Source: Porogramme epimiltina (taxonomy: Eukaryota; Basidiomycota; Agaricomycetes; Polyporales; Polyporaceae). Taken from it: 64,000 nt of DNA. The notes beneath the pieces are model-generated. The model was not told the DNA's origin, made no database searches, and saw nothing but the letters and a program-made list of their open reading frames with translations. The stretch is from NCBI GenBank assembly GCA_900155495.1, contig FTLJ01000307.1, positions 1 through 64,000 of the forward strand, read 5' to 3'. Shown here piece after piece: positions 44,285 to 56,424 of this stretch; position 1 is the stretch's first letter; every line of letters begins with the position of its first letter. Made by a program: the position numbers and the translations under genes.

Positions 44285-44349
44285 TATTTCCCCCTATTTC
44301 GTACTATTTCGTGCTCGTAGCACGAAATAGGACGAAATAGGGGGTAATA
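44285..44349. repeat. Near-perfect 65-base palindrome
   Basis: Arms 44285-44315 and 44319-44349 (31 bases each) are inverted complements with two mismatches around a three-base loop CGT. Each arm holds two CTATTTCGT-type units, so the palindrome is also internally repetitive. It can fold into a stable hairpin as DNA or RNA. No target-site duplication is obvious. Confidence 0.8.
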
Positions 44350-45929
44350 GTAAGAATTAATCGTCCAAAGAGGTACTTGCAATGCGGACCTTTTGCTGAT
44401 GCGCCGTACGGCGTGATGTTAGCCCAGTCCAGGACCCTCAGAGATTCCGAACTGCCAGCGTTCGTACGTCTGGTATGAACAAATGCCGCTGCGCGGTGGT
44501 CCGTGGGTTTGGGCACGATTTATCGATGCGCTCGTTCAGCTGGTGGCACTAATTCCTGCACGAGTAGTCCGTCGTGCAGCAGTCCGTGTTCCACCAGAAG
44601 CCTGATACTACCGTGCCGCGAGGTCCGAGGTCCCCGGCGGCGATGCCCGAGCGCGCACGTATATGCTGCGGGGAACGTTTTCTCGGAACCATTCCCATCC
44701 CATATCTTCACGACAAGTTCCCTGATAGTCACCCGCGAGCCAGAATAGCCCTTGGACGGTACCACAGCGCAGAGTGCACTGCCACTGGCAGCGGGATGGT
44801 GGAGTCAGCAAGGAGAAGCGTATGTTGAGAGGGCAATGACGGACTCTATGGTCCCTAAGCCGCTGTGCCACCCTCAATATTCAATGGCCGACGTCTCCGT
44901 CCCACGCCCGCTGCCCCTGGTGTTCCTGTGATCCCACGAATTGGAGACGTCCCCGGCGCTAAGAGCTACCGGGCAAACACCCACTGCATCTCGATCTTGG
45001 TTCATTTACAGGAAGGACCCCGAGTACTGGTGCCTTGCAAAAGCGGAGCTCCGCACAAGACGGGAGATGTCCACCGGCTGAAGACCTCCCGCATGATGCC
45101 GGCAGCGGCGGCACTGGAGTTAACGTGACACAACTAAGTCTATGATCAGCATCGAGTCTGCCATTCCTCCGCACTCACGCCAGAAGGGAGCGCCATACAG
45201 CAGGACCCTAAATCGTTTCAAGTCCGGCTGGCAGGTAACTTGAACATTTAGTACATCTTCGAAAGAGGATGTGCTACGTTCCTTAAACTTCTCCTCGGCC
45301 AGGTTGATCCCACAGAGCCCCGCTGGAGTCCTACGACTCGTCTACTGCTGCCGGTATAGCATTCAGGGCGGAGACCCATCGCAGATCTCTTCACATTTCC
45401 GGCCCATCGATACATTTTAACATTCGCCCTACCCTGCCGCAACTTTTGCGCCTAATGAACTCCCGTAGGTAGGACATTCCACCCGCGCTGGCGGCTAAGG
45501 CAACGGCCGCGAACACTCCCGGGAGCACACACCATAGTCAAGGTGGCAGTGGCCACCCCAAGAGAGAGAGAGAGCGCCAAGTTGCGCATGTTGCCCAATT
45601 GTGGACATTGCTTCTCCTTTTGGGAGCGCTCGTGTGCGGAATTTCATAAATGTAGAGTTGATTCCTAAGAAGCCGGATATTGGAGTGCGAAATTCACATC
45701 ATTCCATAGAGCCGGGGCAGTCCAGGTAAGGTTAGTAGGGAGTGACATTTTTTGGCGCTGATTAGTTTTGTATGACAGAACTTCTCTGGCGCTGAGGGCC
45801 GGCGGGTTTAGTACGCCACCGCGCGCTCTGGTGTGACCGGTAAAGCCGTCACGCCTCCGCGGCAGCCTCAACAGGGTCGCGACTACTCGGCACAGCTTGC
45901 ACGGCATATGCCCTCCACGGCCGAGGCAG

Positions 45930-46172
45930 TGCCACTCCGAGCAGCGGGCAACGGTCGCCCTATGACCATTTGTTGGCGCAAGGCGGCACCGGCTGTTTAC
46001 CAGATAGAGGCAGGGGCTGTCTGGGGCGGTGAGGCTAAAAGGTGTATACGGGAAGCCGTAGCGCGTGTACGGATGGGTGTATGTACAACAGTTCCGGGCG
46101 GAGAGCAATATACAACGTCCATAGATGGTTCCATATAGGGCATAAGGGAAGGCCAGGGATATATGGATAAGT
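45930..46172 (+). pseudogene. Decayed copy of R3H-associated gene 3' end and flank
   Basis: Matches about 41680-41930. Similarity starts in the last codons (CGACTACTTGTTCGCGTGAAG against TGACCATTTGTTGGCGCAAGG) and runs through the 3' flank, including GTACAACAGTTCCGGG, TACAACGTCC and GGGCATA. The stop codon is lost. Confidence 0.7.
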
Positions 46173-46216
46173 AGGTGTACAAGAAAGGCAGGGTGTTGGA
46201 AGGGGCGAGGCTCCGC

Positions 46217-49200
46217 TCATCCAGTGAAGACCCTGGCTGTGAGATACATGACCGAGCCCGTGAAGCGCTGCATGATACAGTCAGTGTCGGCCGGGGAGTG
46301 GGGAGAGAACTGTCTCACGATGATGCTTGTAATAGCGACGAACGCGAGGATGAACGTCATATACGTCTTGGTCCGGCTGAAGGTATCGTTCACGGAGAAC
46401 GTGCTTACCGCATCCCCACCACCGAGGATCGCAACAAGCAGCAGACCCTACAAACAATGCGTCGTCAATGCCTAGCTTGAAGCGGGGAGGGACATAGACA
46501 TACATTGGAGAGCACCCACGCGAGCAGAACGTTCGTGCGCACGTTGGCGTAATAGTCCTTTGCGAGCTCCTCCTTTTGAGCGTCGCTCAGGCTGTGAGCC
46601 TTGGGGAGCGGCTTGCGGTTGCGCACGTTGTCGAGCGCCTCCTCATACATGTGATTGACGTCCGTGGCATCCGTCGGTACCTCAAGGTCGACCTGCGAGT
46701 TGCTGTTTTGGATGACCGCACCGAGGTCCGTGCTCACTTCCGTGTCCTGCTTCGTGCCCCAGGAGATCTGCGCGTAAGGTATCAGTGTCTGAATGCGAGG
46801 TAATGGTCGGTAAGGCTACTTACATCGTCCAGATTGGAAAACGCATAACTAGGCGTTGTGCGTTAGCGGCTTATATGGGAGAGGGTCGATTCATGGACAT
46901 ACATCTGTAAAATGTTCACATAGGTTGGAGATAGGAGCATATAGGGGATAAAGCTCGTGAACATGTGCCAAGGGTCGAACGACAGCACGCTTGAGACAGC
47001 ATACACTGCAGAGTTGTGTTGAGAGGAATGCATCGCAAGAGGGATATGTATACACACTTCCATAAGTCACAATGATGCTGAAGAGCATCACCTGATACGC
47101 GCTGTTGCCCTGCTGGGCGGCTTGAATAGAGCACATGACGGCGGCGAAGATGACGTAGATCATCAAAATGGCGAAACAAATAGTGCAAATCATGTATTTC
47201 CACCGCGCGCTATGGAAAGATGAGTTTGGCAGGAGCACAGGGATGAGTTTTTAATACGTACGCTTTGGGCTTGTTACCCATGGAGAACAAGAAACAAGCG
47301 ATGACCAATCCAGCCATGATAAACTGCGGCAGATGTAAGCCACTTCCAGCAGAGTAGGCGGGAGAGAGACTTACCTGGCTCACAGAGTTGAAATACTTGA
47401 TACCGTTCAAACCAAATGCCTCGCTTTCCAAGGACGAGGTCAAGATAACCTAAGCGGCACGTCAGCATCCCACCGTCTACCAGAATAAGAACGTATAGTG
47501 CTCACGAAGAACAAGTAGAAATTGCCCTACGTCGGAATACCATTAGTATACATATCGGTAAATGACCCTAGAGGATACGTACAACAGCAAACCAGGCCGC
47601 AATCAGGTTGATGACATTGTAAACAGTTTCCACGACAAGCAAGAACTTGCGCCATAAGCTATGCCCAGACTGCAAAATTTGTCCGAGATGGGCGATAGCA
47701 TATGTTGCGGCGAAGAAAGAGCCGTTGAGCCAGCGACGACGCTGGCTGATGAATTCCGGCAGCGCCTCGGGTACATCAGTCTCTGCGATAGCACTCTTGA
47801 CATACTTGAGAACCCTGTAATTTAGGCGTTAGACTTGTGTAGACTCTTGAATAATCTTATATTGTGAGGCATACCAATTGGAGCTCCGCTTCGCGACGAG
47901 CTCAAAACACAAGATACGCTAGAAGCGTGAACATGTCAGTAAAGTCAGCCTTACAAAACGAGGGTTAACCGTACGTCTTCTGCAAGATCTATGAAACGGC
48001 TCGTTAGTCTGTACTTCCATGCGGACATGCTCGGCGTGACTTACACATGTTCGAGGTGAAGATGTCGGTGTCCCGGCCATGCATGGTCTCTCCTTTGAAG
48101 TAAGACGCCAGGGGCCCCAGACCATACCGATCGTTCTGAAGCGCAATATACCTGTACGCGGAGAAAGCTCCAGGCTGCGAAACGAAACACATTGATTAGC
48201 TCATAGCCGCGACAGTTTGCATCTCCGAATACTTACCAGCACGCTGATATAGCCAAAAAGCGATTCCGTGGGCTTGTCTAGAATGTTCGAGATCTTGTAC
48301 TCGAAGTTCTGGGCGGCGACTTGGGAGTAACGTTTGAATAAATATGATACGCGACCAAAAAGGAGGGAACTCACCAAGAGGGTTCAACAACCCACGCCAA
48401 TGTTTGCCCTTGTAAACCGCGATCTCTCCGCAAGCACCCGCAACATTCGAGTTCACATCGAACGTCTTCCACAGATGGTATATGCTCTTGTTCCCTGGAC
48501 GTGTACCCACATCGAGCAGGACACATACGTTGGGCTGAAGGACGCGTCCAAACGCATTGAAGAACCACCGGTGTGAGTTGATCTTCTTCTGATTCTTCTC
48601 CTTCATGCAGAAGATGATTTGCGTCGGCACGATGCCTTTGTCTGGATACTTGAACTTGAGGTTCTCGTCTAGGCCGAAGGTGGTCGTGTACTCGAATACG
48701 TGCGCTGTCACAGGCTTGTTGTTCACCATATTCTTCATGTGGTCACCCGGCTGGTAGACCCCTAGAAGCGTCAGGCAATCCAACACGCGCGGGTGGACCT
48801 TCTTCCGGCCGTCTGCAACGATGCACACGACGACCTGCGTGCCGTGACGTTAGCGGCGTGAAGCAAACGGGAGGAGATATGCTTACCTTCTTCCATGCGT
48901 CCTCTCCCCATGTTCGGGAATTCTTACGCGAGCAAAGGTGCGCGATGTTGCGCATAACACCGATCATTGTGCGACAGAAAAGGATCTCATCCTCCTATAA
49001 AACATTGTCACCAACACTCGTCCATGTCATATGCACGGTGCACACTTACATTATACATAGTAATAACAATAAACAACTCTGTCGTACGCTTCGTCTCGTT
49101 CTGACGGAGGAAGAACCCCTTCTTCTCGAACTCGTCCGGGTCACAGGTGACGGCCGTGTACCGCGTCTTCATCGTCTCCGGTTCGCCCTTGCGTGGGAGC

Positions 49201-50411
49201 ACGAGTTTGGGAGGGACGGACAAGTCAAGAACAAGATTACCATTCGTCAGTTGTACCCGCTTCTTAGTCTTGTGCCTACGAAGGACACGCCCGATGGGAG
49301 CAGGGCCAAAGTGCCGCGTTTGAAGGGGCGTCTCGGGTTCTGTGAACGTGGTCGAACCCGAGTTGGCGAGGGACACCTTCTCTGGGTCTGCCGGCTCGGA
49401 CATCGCGCGAAGGAATGTCTTCGAGTGACGGAATCCGCTCTCCGCCGAGGTAGAGTTCGTCGAAACCTGGGAGAATGGACGACGCTGAGAAGCGTCGCTC
49501 TCGTTGGTCGATGTGGAGACCTGAGAGAATGGGCGAGGACGGCTAGGCGATACATTCTCGTTTGTTGCAGGAGCCTGTCGCCGCTGGGGGGAAGGAGAGT
49601 ATCCAGTGTATTGCACGCTGCCGTCAGGAGTGATTTGGTAGTCCTCGTCTTCGAATGCAGGGGTGGGGGAACGCGAGCGGGGAGGGCGGTACGAAGCACG
49701 TGAGAACGCACCAGAAGCATAGGCCTCTGTGTCATGCTGGAAGTGGTCGATATTGGAGTTGTCGGGGTACATTGAAGCTTGGGACTGCTCGGGGGGTTGT
49801 TGGTAGCTGTACCCTGTTATGTTGGACGTCACTGCGCTGTATGCGGACATGGGGCGCGAGGGTAGATTCCAGGATGTGCGGTCGGGCATGTAGTATTGGT
49901 CGGTAAGACTTGACTGCGACGTGTTGTTGTGTGTGATGACAGCGGGAGCTTGGTACGCTGCTGCGGCATGTGGGGCAGGGTGATGATAAACAGGGAGATG
50001 GGAATCCGCGAAAGGGTCATCTTCTGGAGCGGCATGAAGGCCCCCCCAGTCGAAAGGCTCGCCCGAGCTGATAGTAGGGAGTTGAGGAGCAGGAAGTCCT
50101 CGGTAAGTCTCTTGCCTTGTGTCATATCCTGTTATTGTATCCCCCGTGCTCTGCCTCGAGATGGATGACCTCTCAGACCCTTCCTCCGAGGCTTCCGGGA
50201 CTGCTGGCAGAGAAGGGTAACGGATAGGTGATGTCCGCGGAGGCCGGCTTTGAATAGTCATAACTGTGTGGTCTGGCGCGTCGTCTTCATAATCGAGGTC
50301 GTCTGACATTGCCAATCGCATGATTGTAGATGGACGTGAAGGAGAAACATCGCGGTTGTCTTGAATGTCATTGAGCGGAGCGTAGGTGATTCGTCTGCGT
50401 CGGCCGTCCAT
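46217..50411 (-). CDS. Chitin synthase, division 1 (GT2 family)
   Basis: Sixteen exons: 50411-49050, 48994-48887, 48834-48375, 48319-48237, 48174-48045, 47988-47975, 47918-47875, 47814-47583, 47526-47506, 47449-47375, 47323-47262, 47209-47058, 47005-46903, 46848-46824, 46767-46504, 46447-46217, giving 1121 residues. The enzyme extends beta-1,4-GlcNAc chains from UDP-GlcNAc at the plasma membrane for the cell wall. The first 335 residues are a disordered Ser/Pro-rich tail, then the N-terminal domain ([20 protein letters not shown]). Catalytic parts follow: [44 protein letters not shown] (EDR base) and [12 protein letters not shown] for chain binding. At least six membrane helices come after, ending with [14 protein letters not shown]. 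Three micro-exons (14, 21, 25 bases) lie in the 3' half. Confidence 0.95.
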
Positions 50412-50900
50412 TTTCTAGTGATGATGCGTCGTCGCGTTTCCCATAGACAGGAGCGCAGACGGAGGGACAGCGAGCGAGGGAGGAGTTCACGTTCAACTTC
50501 GGGCGCAGCCAAACTGCGAACGCGTTTGTGTACAACATCACGTGGTCGCGCCTTCGGCGACTGTACCGCCTTTTTCGCGGGACCCCAAGCGCATCATGAT
50601 CAGTGGAACGTCTCGGCTGGTCTACGGCATATTGTAAGCAGCATGGTGAACATACGCCATACCAGCTGCACACGGCCAATAAGTATTCAACGCATGTAAC
50701 GAAATGCATCGAAGACAGTGAGTCGAGGCTACTGTAGCGCGTAACACCAAAATACTGGTGACTGGTCTCAGTAAATACTGTACATTGTGGAATAGCCTGC
50801 CCCAAGTGCTTGGGAGAACACAAAACAAGATAGCGATGTTGAAAAATAACAATACACATGCATAGCGAGGCGACAGCGAGTACAAACGAAGCTCCGCATA
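50412..50900. other. Spacer between chitin synthase start and telomere-protein stop
   Basis: About 490 bases, same-strand neighbours. It holds the chitin synthase promoter and leader (C/T-rich on the minus strand near 50420-50480). No gene seen. Confidence 0.4.
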
Positions 50901-53900
50901 TCACGATGGATTCCCCGTACGGTGCCGATCTCGACCAGTTTCGAATAAGATCGTTTTCAGGTCGTTCCAGTTGAGTAGCGGTGGTCCCTCTGCGGTCTTC
51001 TTCACTCGTAACGTCTCTTTCAGCTCGCCCTTAAGTCGTCGACGCTCTGCCTCCGCCTCCGCCTTCGCATTCTGGCGTTCATCAGGTTCATCCACCTCCA
51101 TCTCCTGGTCAGTGGGAGGTCGTGAGGGTTCAGGGTCTGGAGCCGGCTTGGACGCCGATGGAACAGCCTTCGATTTCCCATGCGCAGTGACGGTTTTCGC
51201 GCCCGCTAGAGCGAGAAACATGGCCGGATTCTTCTTCTTCGAGGTCCGTGTGGGCTCTAGCTTCGCGGGCTTGGCTGGGCGCGACTTCGTCTCATTTTTT
51301 CGCTTGGCCGCAGGCGGTGGTTGTAGGGGAGGTAGGGGCTGCGCAGAATCCTGGCGAGTCCTATGCGACGTGTGCGAGGATGAGGGCGATATCGGAGGTG
51401 AAGCGGGACGAGAGCCGATAAACTTAAGGCGCTCAGTCGAGCTGCTGGGCTGCATGGAGCTACGCAGGGGCTGCGTGACCTTGGTCGACGACGTTGCCGC
51501 GGACTGGATCGAGGACGAGGAGCTCTGTGGGGAGGGTATTACCGCCGCCACCGGTGGTGGAATGTGCTCCGTGATGGGCTTAACTTTGGCAGAGGCCTTG
51601 AGGGAACGAGTGGAGTCGCGCTTCTCAGGACTGGGGCGCGCGGTGCCTCTCGGTGCGGCGTCGATAGAACCGGATGACGGGGCGGAGGGCTGAATCGTTT
51701 TCGGTTTTTTGACAGGTGGAGCCTCGGAGACGGTGAGGGATGACCGTTCGGAGCGTTTGCGGGACGTGGTCTTACGAGGTGTCTCCTCTATATCCGTCGG
51801 TGCACCACCCTGACCGGACGAGGCCTTCGACAGCGTCTTCTTCATGAACGTCGGGGCGTCCCACACAGAGGGATCATGGGGCGGCGCCTGAGACTCGTCG
51901 ACATGGCCCGGCAAAGTACGAGACCCCTTCACAGGTGAGGTTGCACGTGCTTCTGTTGATCTATCATTGGCATGCCTAGCCAAGATGTAAGCGGAAAGGG
52001 TATTGAAAATCCGCTGGTCGTCCGGAGACATTTCCTGGGATGGTTCCTCCAAAGACTGCGGCAGCATTTTAGGCTTAGGCTTCGCCTTCACGGTCACCTT
52101 GACCGGTGCCTTCGCCTTCCGCTCGCGCTTTCGGGCAGTCTCTTGTTTCTGTTCGGGGTTCGAGGTAGAGGAAAGCAGCTCGTCTACTTGATCATCGTCT
52201 TCTTCATCCTCATCAGCAGGGGTGTTGGAAGTTCTAATGGCTGCCCAGGATGGACCATTCGCAAGCATAGCAGGCGATTCCGGCTCATGTTTCGATGCAA
52301 TGGTGGACCTCGCATCACCCGGTTTCGGGGATCCTGATGTCGAGGCCTCATCGTCGATCATTATAGGAGGATGTTCCTGTTCGCCGCTATGCTCGCGTTG
52401 GGATTGGGGTAGGGCAGGTACTTCCGAGGCGGGCAACATCTCCTGATCTTGGGAGTGGTCCTCTCGTGGAAGGGGTGGTTGTGATTTCGGAGCCTGCCCC
52501 TCCGGTTGTGAATCACCTTGGTATGAGAGAGACTGCTGAGTCTTTGCCGAGCCCTGAGAGTCTTCCTGTGACTCTTCATCCTTCCGACCTGGGATGGGAT
52601 CCGCCTTCTCGGTAGAAACCCTGGCAGATGTAGATGGCCCCAAAGCCACTTCGTTCCGGAGAGTCGACAGTTGTTGTGATGACTGCGGAGCAGAGTCGCC
52701 TTGACTCTGGCTTTGGCTCTGAGACGGTGCAACGCGTTGACTAGCAGGGCTGGCTGTGTCCGAGTTCTCGCACAGAACGCGCCCTTCCCCGCTCGCATCC
52801 GGATCACGCTGCAGCTCAGCAACTCGGGGGAGCGGGACGCGACGCTGCTCGGGTAAGCGCCATCGAGGTGGGGTGGGCGAGGAGCTCTGTCCGGGTAGGG
52901 GAATAAGAAGGCCGTTGGAAGTGAACGGGTCGGCATTGGGTGGCTGGGAGGAATCGGGTAGGGGACTCGACTCTCTATGGGGAGGGGAGGACGAGGCTAT
53001 AGGGAGGGTAGACATAGGAACGTTCCATTGTGAGGGTGGTGGCATAGATGTCGTTGGATGAACTTGTTCCTTGGGAGCAGCCCCCGCCCCAAGGACGCAG
53101 TCATCGTCAAGTATAGGGGTATCTCTTTCAGGGTCGTCTTCTTCGTGGTCGGACGAACCGCCAGCGAGATTCATGGGAGAGCCTCGGATAGAAGGGGACC
53201 AATGTGAGGGCGAACGCTGTCCGGAAGAGAGTGGAGAGTGTTGTCGGCTATATTGCGGTCTCTGAGGCGAATGTGAGACCCTTGTTGAAGGGCTTGGAGT
53301 ATGAGGCGGCGTCAGGTCGCGACTATCTGCATAAAAAGTAAGTCCTAATGACGAATCAATACCAAGATAGCGAACGCACTTGTGCGTCGTCGACATGCTT
53401 TCGGTGATGAAGGCCCAAAATGCACCCCTACGATATAGGTCAGCCGGGTCACTGACACCGAGAATGCCACACGTACCACATAGCTCCTTCCACTGCTCGA
53501 AAACATCGTCCGGGGGACGGGAGTATTTCATCAATTTGGCGTGGTGGCGCTAACCACATCATAGATGAGGAAGGGTATGTCACTAAGCAAACATAGACCA
53601 CCCACTTTCCAACCGGCGCGTCGTAAAGCCTCCTTGCTCACGGCAGTATTCTTTACCGCGGCGACCTCGGATGCAGTCGCTGATGATCTAGGCTTCTGTA
53701 CAGAGGACTTCCTGGCCACTCGAACCTTGACATCTAGAGCGGAAAATGTTGTCTGAATGAGAGGGTCCATAGCGGTTGCCCTTGGCTGCTTGTCCAGCTG
53801 TGCTTGCTTCGTGGCTAAAGCAACTGCTTCTTGTTTCCTGAGCTTGAGGACGTTTCTAGAGTTAAGGGATTGAACGCTGGATAAGAGACATGTGCGACTC

Positions 53901-54530
53901 GGACCACTTACCCGCCGCCCCCATCTTCCCTTAGTCCCTGTACCCAGTCCCTGATGTTTGCGTCGGCCATGACGTTAATGGGAGAACCCCACATGACTTC
54001 ACCGTAAGAACCCTTCAGGCTGATTTCTTCGACCTCGAGGAACAGCTTTGGTTTCTCCGACATTCCTTTACGATCAGGCATAGGGGTCCTCCCGAATGCT
54101 ACACGACATTTCTTCAATACCACGAGTGCAGACTTGCGAGATGTCATAGGTTGTCCTTGCTGCATTGGATCTCTACGGAACTCAGCTGGTAACTAGATTT
54201 GACCATACTCCGAACGCACCGGTAATGCTTCTCTATCGCCTCTCTTGAGAGTCGAGCGGGGATGACGTGCTTTTTGTCGGAGATGTCAACCCATAACACA
54301 CATGGTTCGTTGCTTCCTTCGGGGGGGAATGTCAAGAACTAGAGACGGTACATCCCAGCAGTTCAGCAATCAATTAAGCCAGTGTCAAAGTGCGTGTATT
54401 CACTCACCTTGACGAGTTGAGCCTTCACACCCTTCTCTCTCCATGGAATAGCAGAGAGATTGCCTCCAAACTCCTCGGCCACAGTTATGCAGTAGTCCAG
54501 AATCCAGGGGGTATGCAATGAGTCCGTCAT
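50901..54530 (-). CDS. TPP1/Est3-type shelterin protein with very long disordered tail
   Basis: Five exons (54530-54408, 54338-54220, 54172-53912, 53855-53606, 53549-50901) encode 1133 residues. Splicing restores WILDYCITVAEEFGGN, KAQLVKFLTFPPEGSNEPCV and LWVDISDKKHVIPARLSREA then IEKHYR. This resembles the OB-fold of the TPP1/Est3 telomere family, which bridges POT1-type end-binding and telomerase. The fold continues through KKCRVAFGRTP, KPKLFLEVEEISL and ADANIRDWVQGLRE (to about residue 165). A basic region and KYSRPPDDVFEQWKELC follow. Residues from about 330 on are Ser/Pro/Gln/Lys-rich, with polar repeats such as SQSQSQSQGD, and look disordered, with a Lys-rich segment and a conserved-looking C-terminus (LLNWNDLKTILFETGRDRH). 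No other telomere gene is nearby. Family identity is from motif pattern, not alignment. Confidence 0.65.
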
Positions 54531-54911
54531 TTGAAGCGGTTCATGAGAGGTAGTTGATGAGACACCAGTAGAAAGTATTGAGGCAGCAGTCGCGGGCGTG
54601 GAGTCTAAAGGAGTGCTTCGGGCGATCGGAGGGAAAGTGACATGCCTCACGAGACGCGTCTGGGCGCCCTCACTGCGTCATGTCACGAGGTCACACGGCG
54701 TGAGTGTCGCGTGACGCGACGCGACTTGGGCGCTCCGTGCGAGGTCCGCCCACCGTCAGGAGTCTGCGTCATTTTGTCCTCAGCGGTCAAGAGACTTGGC
54801 CTGTTCCGTCCGGGCGACTCGCGGCAAGTGTCGGCCCCTGTACCAAACCAATTTAAAGGTGGAACAGATGCACCCCTTCTACATTCCGCTCCCTCATTCC
54901 GATGGCCTACT
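54531..54911. promoter_or_regulatory. Shared divergent promoter telomere protein / HNH protein
   Basis: 380 bases separate the two start codons. An MCB consensus ACGCGT lies at 54654-54659. A CG-rich cluster of GTGACG/GCGACG-like repeats spans about 54680-54725. A G1/S box would fit a telomere gene, but one hexamer is weak evidence. Confidence 0.4.
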
Positions 54912-56172
54912 ATGCCTGCCGTCGCCATCACTCCCGACATGCTCGTCAGCCATGCAGCCGCGGTCATCCACGAACATGCATCCTCGAGGGACAGGGGTCT
55001 CCTCCTAGCCCTGCTTACCTACGCTCCTACAGAGAAGGGTAGAGTCGGCGTCGCGAACAAGATCATCCATGGCGAAAACATGCACTCTGAGGATCCCACT
55101 ACAGACTGGGGGCACCTGCAACAAACCGCCGACTTTTATTGGCGTAACATCATTATTCCAGGTGCGACGAGAACACCTCCTTGTGTCGGTGTGTAACAAG
55201 CTTGCATCAGACTCTGACCCTTGTTTTAGTCCGTGTTACTGGAGGCAAGACTCCGGAGCCGGGTAGCCGAATGCCTCAGAGCGGCTTCAGGTCCGTCAGG
55301 GCCTTCGACTCTCCAGCAGAAAAGCAGGCCGTGGGTGAGCTCAAAGACATCATGAAAGCTGTAAGCGCACCCACGATCCTCAGTCGAGTCTAGTCTTACC
55401 CCGCATGTCCAGGCCAATTTGCGGGACAAGTGTCGATGCGTCATCTCGGGCAAGGTCGATCCCGAGACGATTACAAACGGGTAAGTTTCGGCTTCTAATT
55501 CCGCTCTTCGATGAATGCTTAATGCTTACATGGTTTTGTTCACTCGCCTCGACCAGACTCGGCTCCCTCGCCCCAGGTGGGACCGGCTTCGAGGTCACCC
55601 GCGTGACCCACATCCTTCCCTTCTCTCTCCGCGAGAGTACCGGGAACACGTCTGCGCTGCACCTGCCCACCATCTGGGGCGCTCTCGAGTCGTTCAGCGG
55701 AACGAGCCTCTCTGTGCTCGTGCACGGCGGAATCAACGGGCTCGACAACGTCCTCACTCTCTCCGCTACGTACGCATTCCCCCTTGAGAATTTGATTCAT
55801 ACAGCCTCTGAGGAACCTTCGCTTTGCAGCGTTCACCGATACTTCACCGAACTGCAGATCGGGTTGCAGCCCACTGCCGAAGGCTCGCACGTGTACCGCG
55901 TCCGCACTTGGGGAAAGGTCGCACCCCGCCTAGGGCTTCCGAAGACAGTCAAGCTGACCAGCGCGACGGGCGCGCCCTGCCCGAACCCTGCCTTCCTTGC
56001 CCTGCACTGCGCTATCTGCCAGGTGTTATGGTCGTCCTCGCGCGCTGAAGAGCTCAAAGAGATTTTGGAGGACCTGGCGGAAGTTTCGCTGCTTGCCCCT
56101 GACGGGAGCTCTGCGAATTTGATCAACATAGCTATCTACAGGTCGCTTGCCCTGGCGAATGGGGAGATGTGA
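54912..56172 (+). CDS. HNH-nuclease-domain protein (fungal type)
   Basis: Five exons (54912-55161, 55230-55360, 55413-55480, 55557-55769, 55830-56172) encode 334 residues. The core is RDKCRCVISGKVDPETITNG, where the CVISG turn is typical, followed by VTRVTHILPFSL with the catalytic-type His. The later GLDNVLTLSATVHRYFTEL and SHVYRVRTWG complete the HNH_2-like fold. In fungi such domains sit in large families of uncharacterised proteins; nuclease activity is not proven. The N-terminal 160 residues are helical. The Asn/His of the third motif is in NGLDNVLTL, so the site looks mostly intact. The last intron (55770-55829, 60 bases) is frame-neutral and was placed by the better family fit of TVHRYFTEL. 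Confidence 0.75.
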
Positions 56173-56424
56173 CATATACGTCGGCTATTCTATCATGTAC
56201 CCCATACGTCCACCCCACTCTGTAACATAGTCGCCTTTATGCATGTGGACCGTCAGCAGCTGCTCGTCCACGCCTTGCTTGTTTAACACACAATGCATCA
56301 TCGTTGGTATCAACTGTACACATGAGACAGATCTGATTGAGTGGTACACGAATAGCTACATAGTCGACTGTACGATCCTCGCTACAAACATGCGTGCCGA
56401 ACCGAAGGGACCGAAACGATGCCC

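Larger units (their letters stand above)
43266..46216. other. 2.9 kb gene-poor stretch of decayed duplicated DNA
   Basis: Apart from the R3H fragments and the palindrome listed separately, I see only short unsupported frames. A (GA) microsatellite of about 19 bases sits near 45552-45570. The DNA between 44020 and 45900 resembles neither R3H gene introns nor other parts of the window by eye, so it may be an insertion that split the second R3H copy. Confidence 0.45.

Noticed and set aside
48858..49735. Plus-strand frame of 281 codons over chitin synthase exon 1
   Set aside because: Antisense shadow across a firm exon and its intron; no motif.
50971..51693. Plus-strand frame of 240 codons over the telomere protein
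   Set aside because: Ser/Arg/Gly-rich shadow of a low-complexity region.
53340..53400. Possible intron in the last exon of the telomere protein (GTGCGT donor near 53386, CAG near 53336)
   Set aside because: Removing it shifts frame to an immediate stop, while the unspliced frame stays open to 50901.
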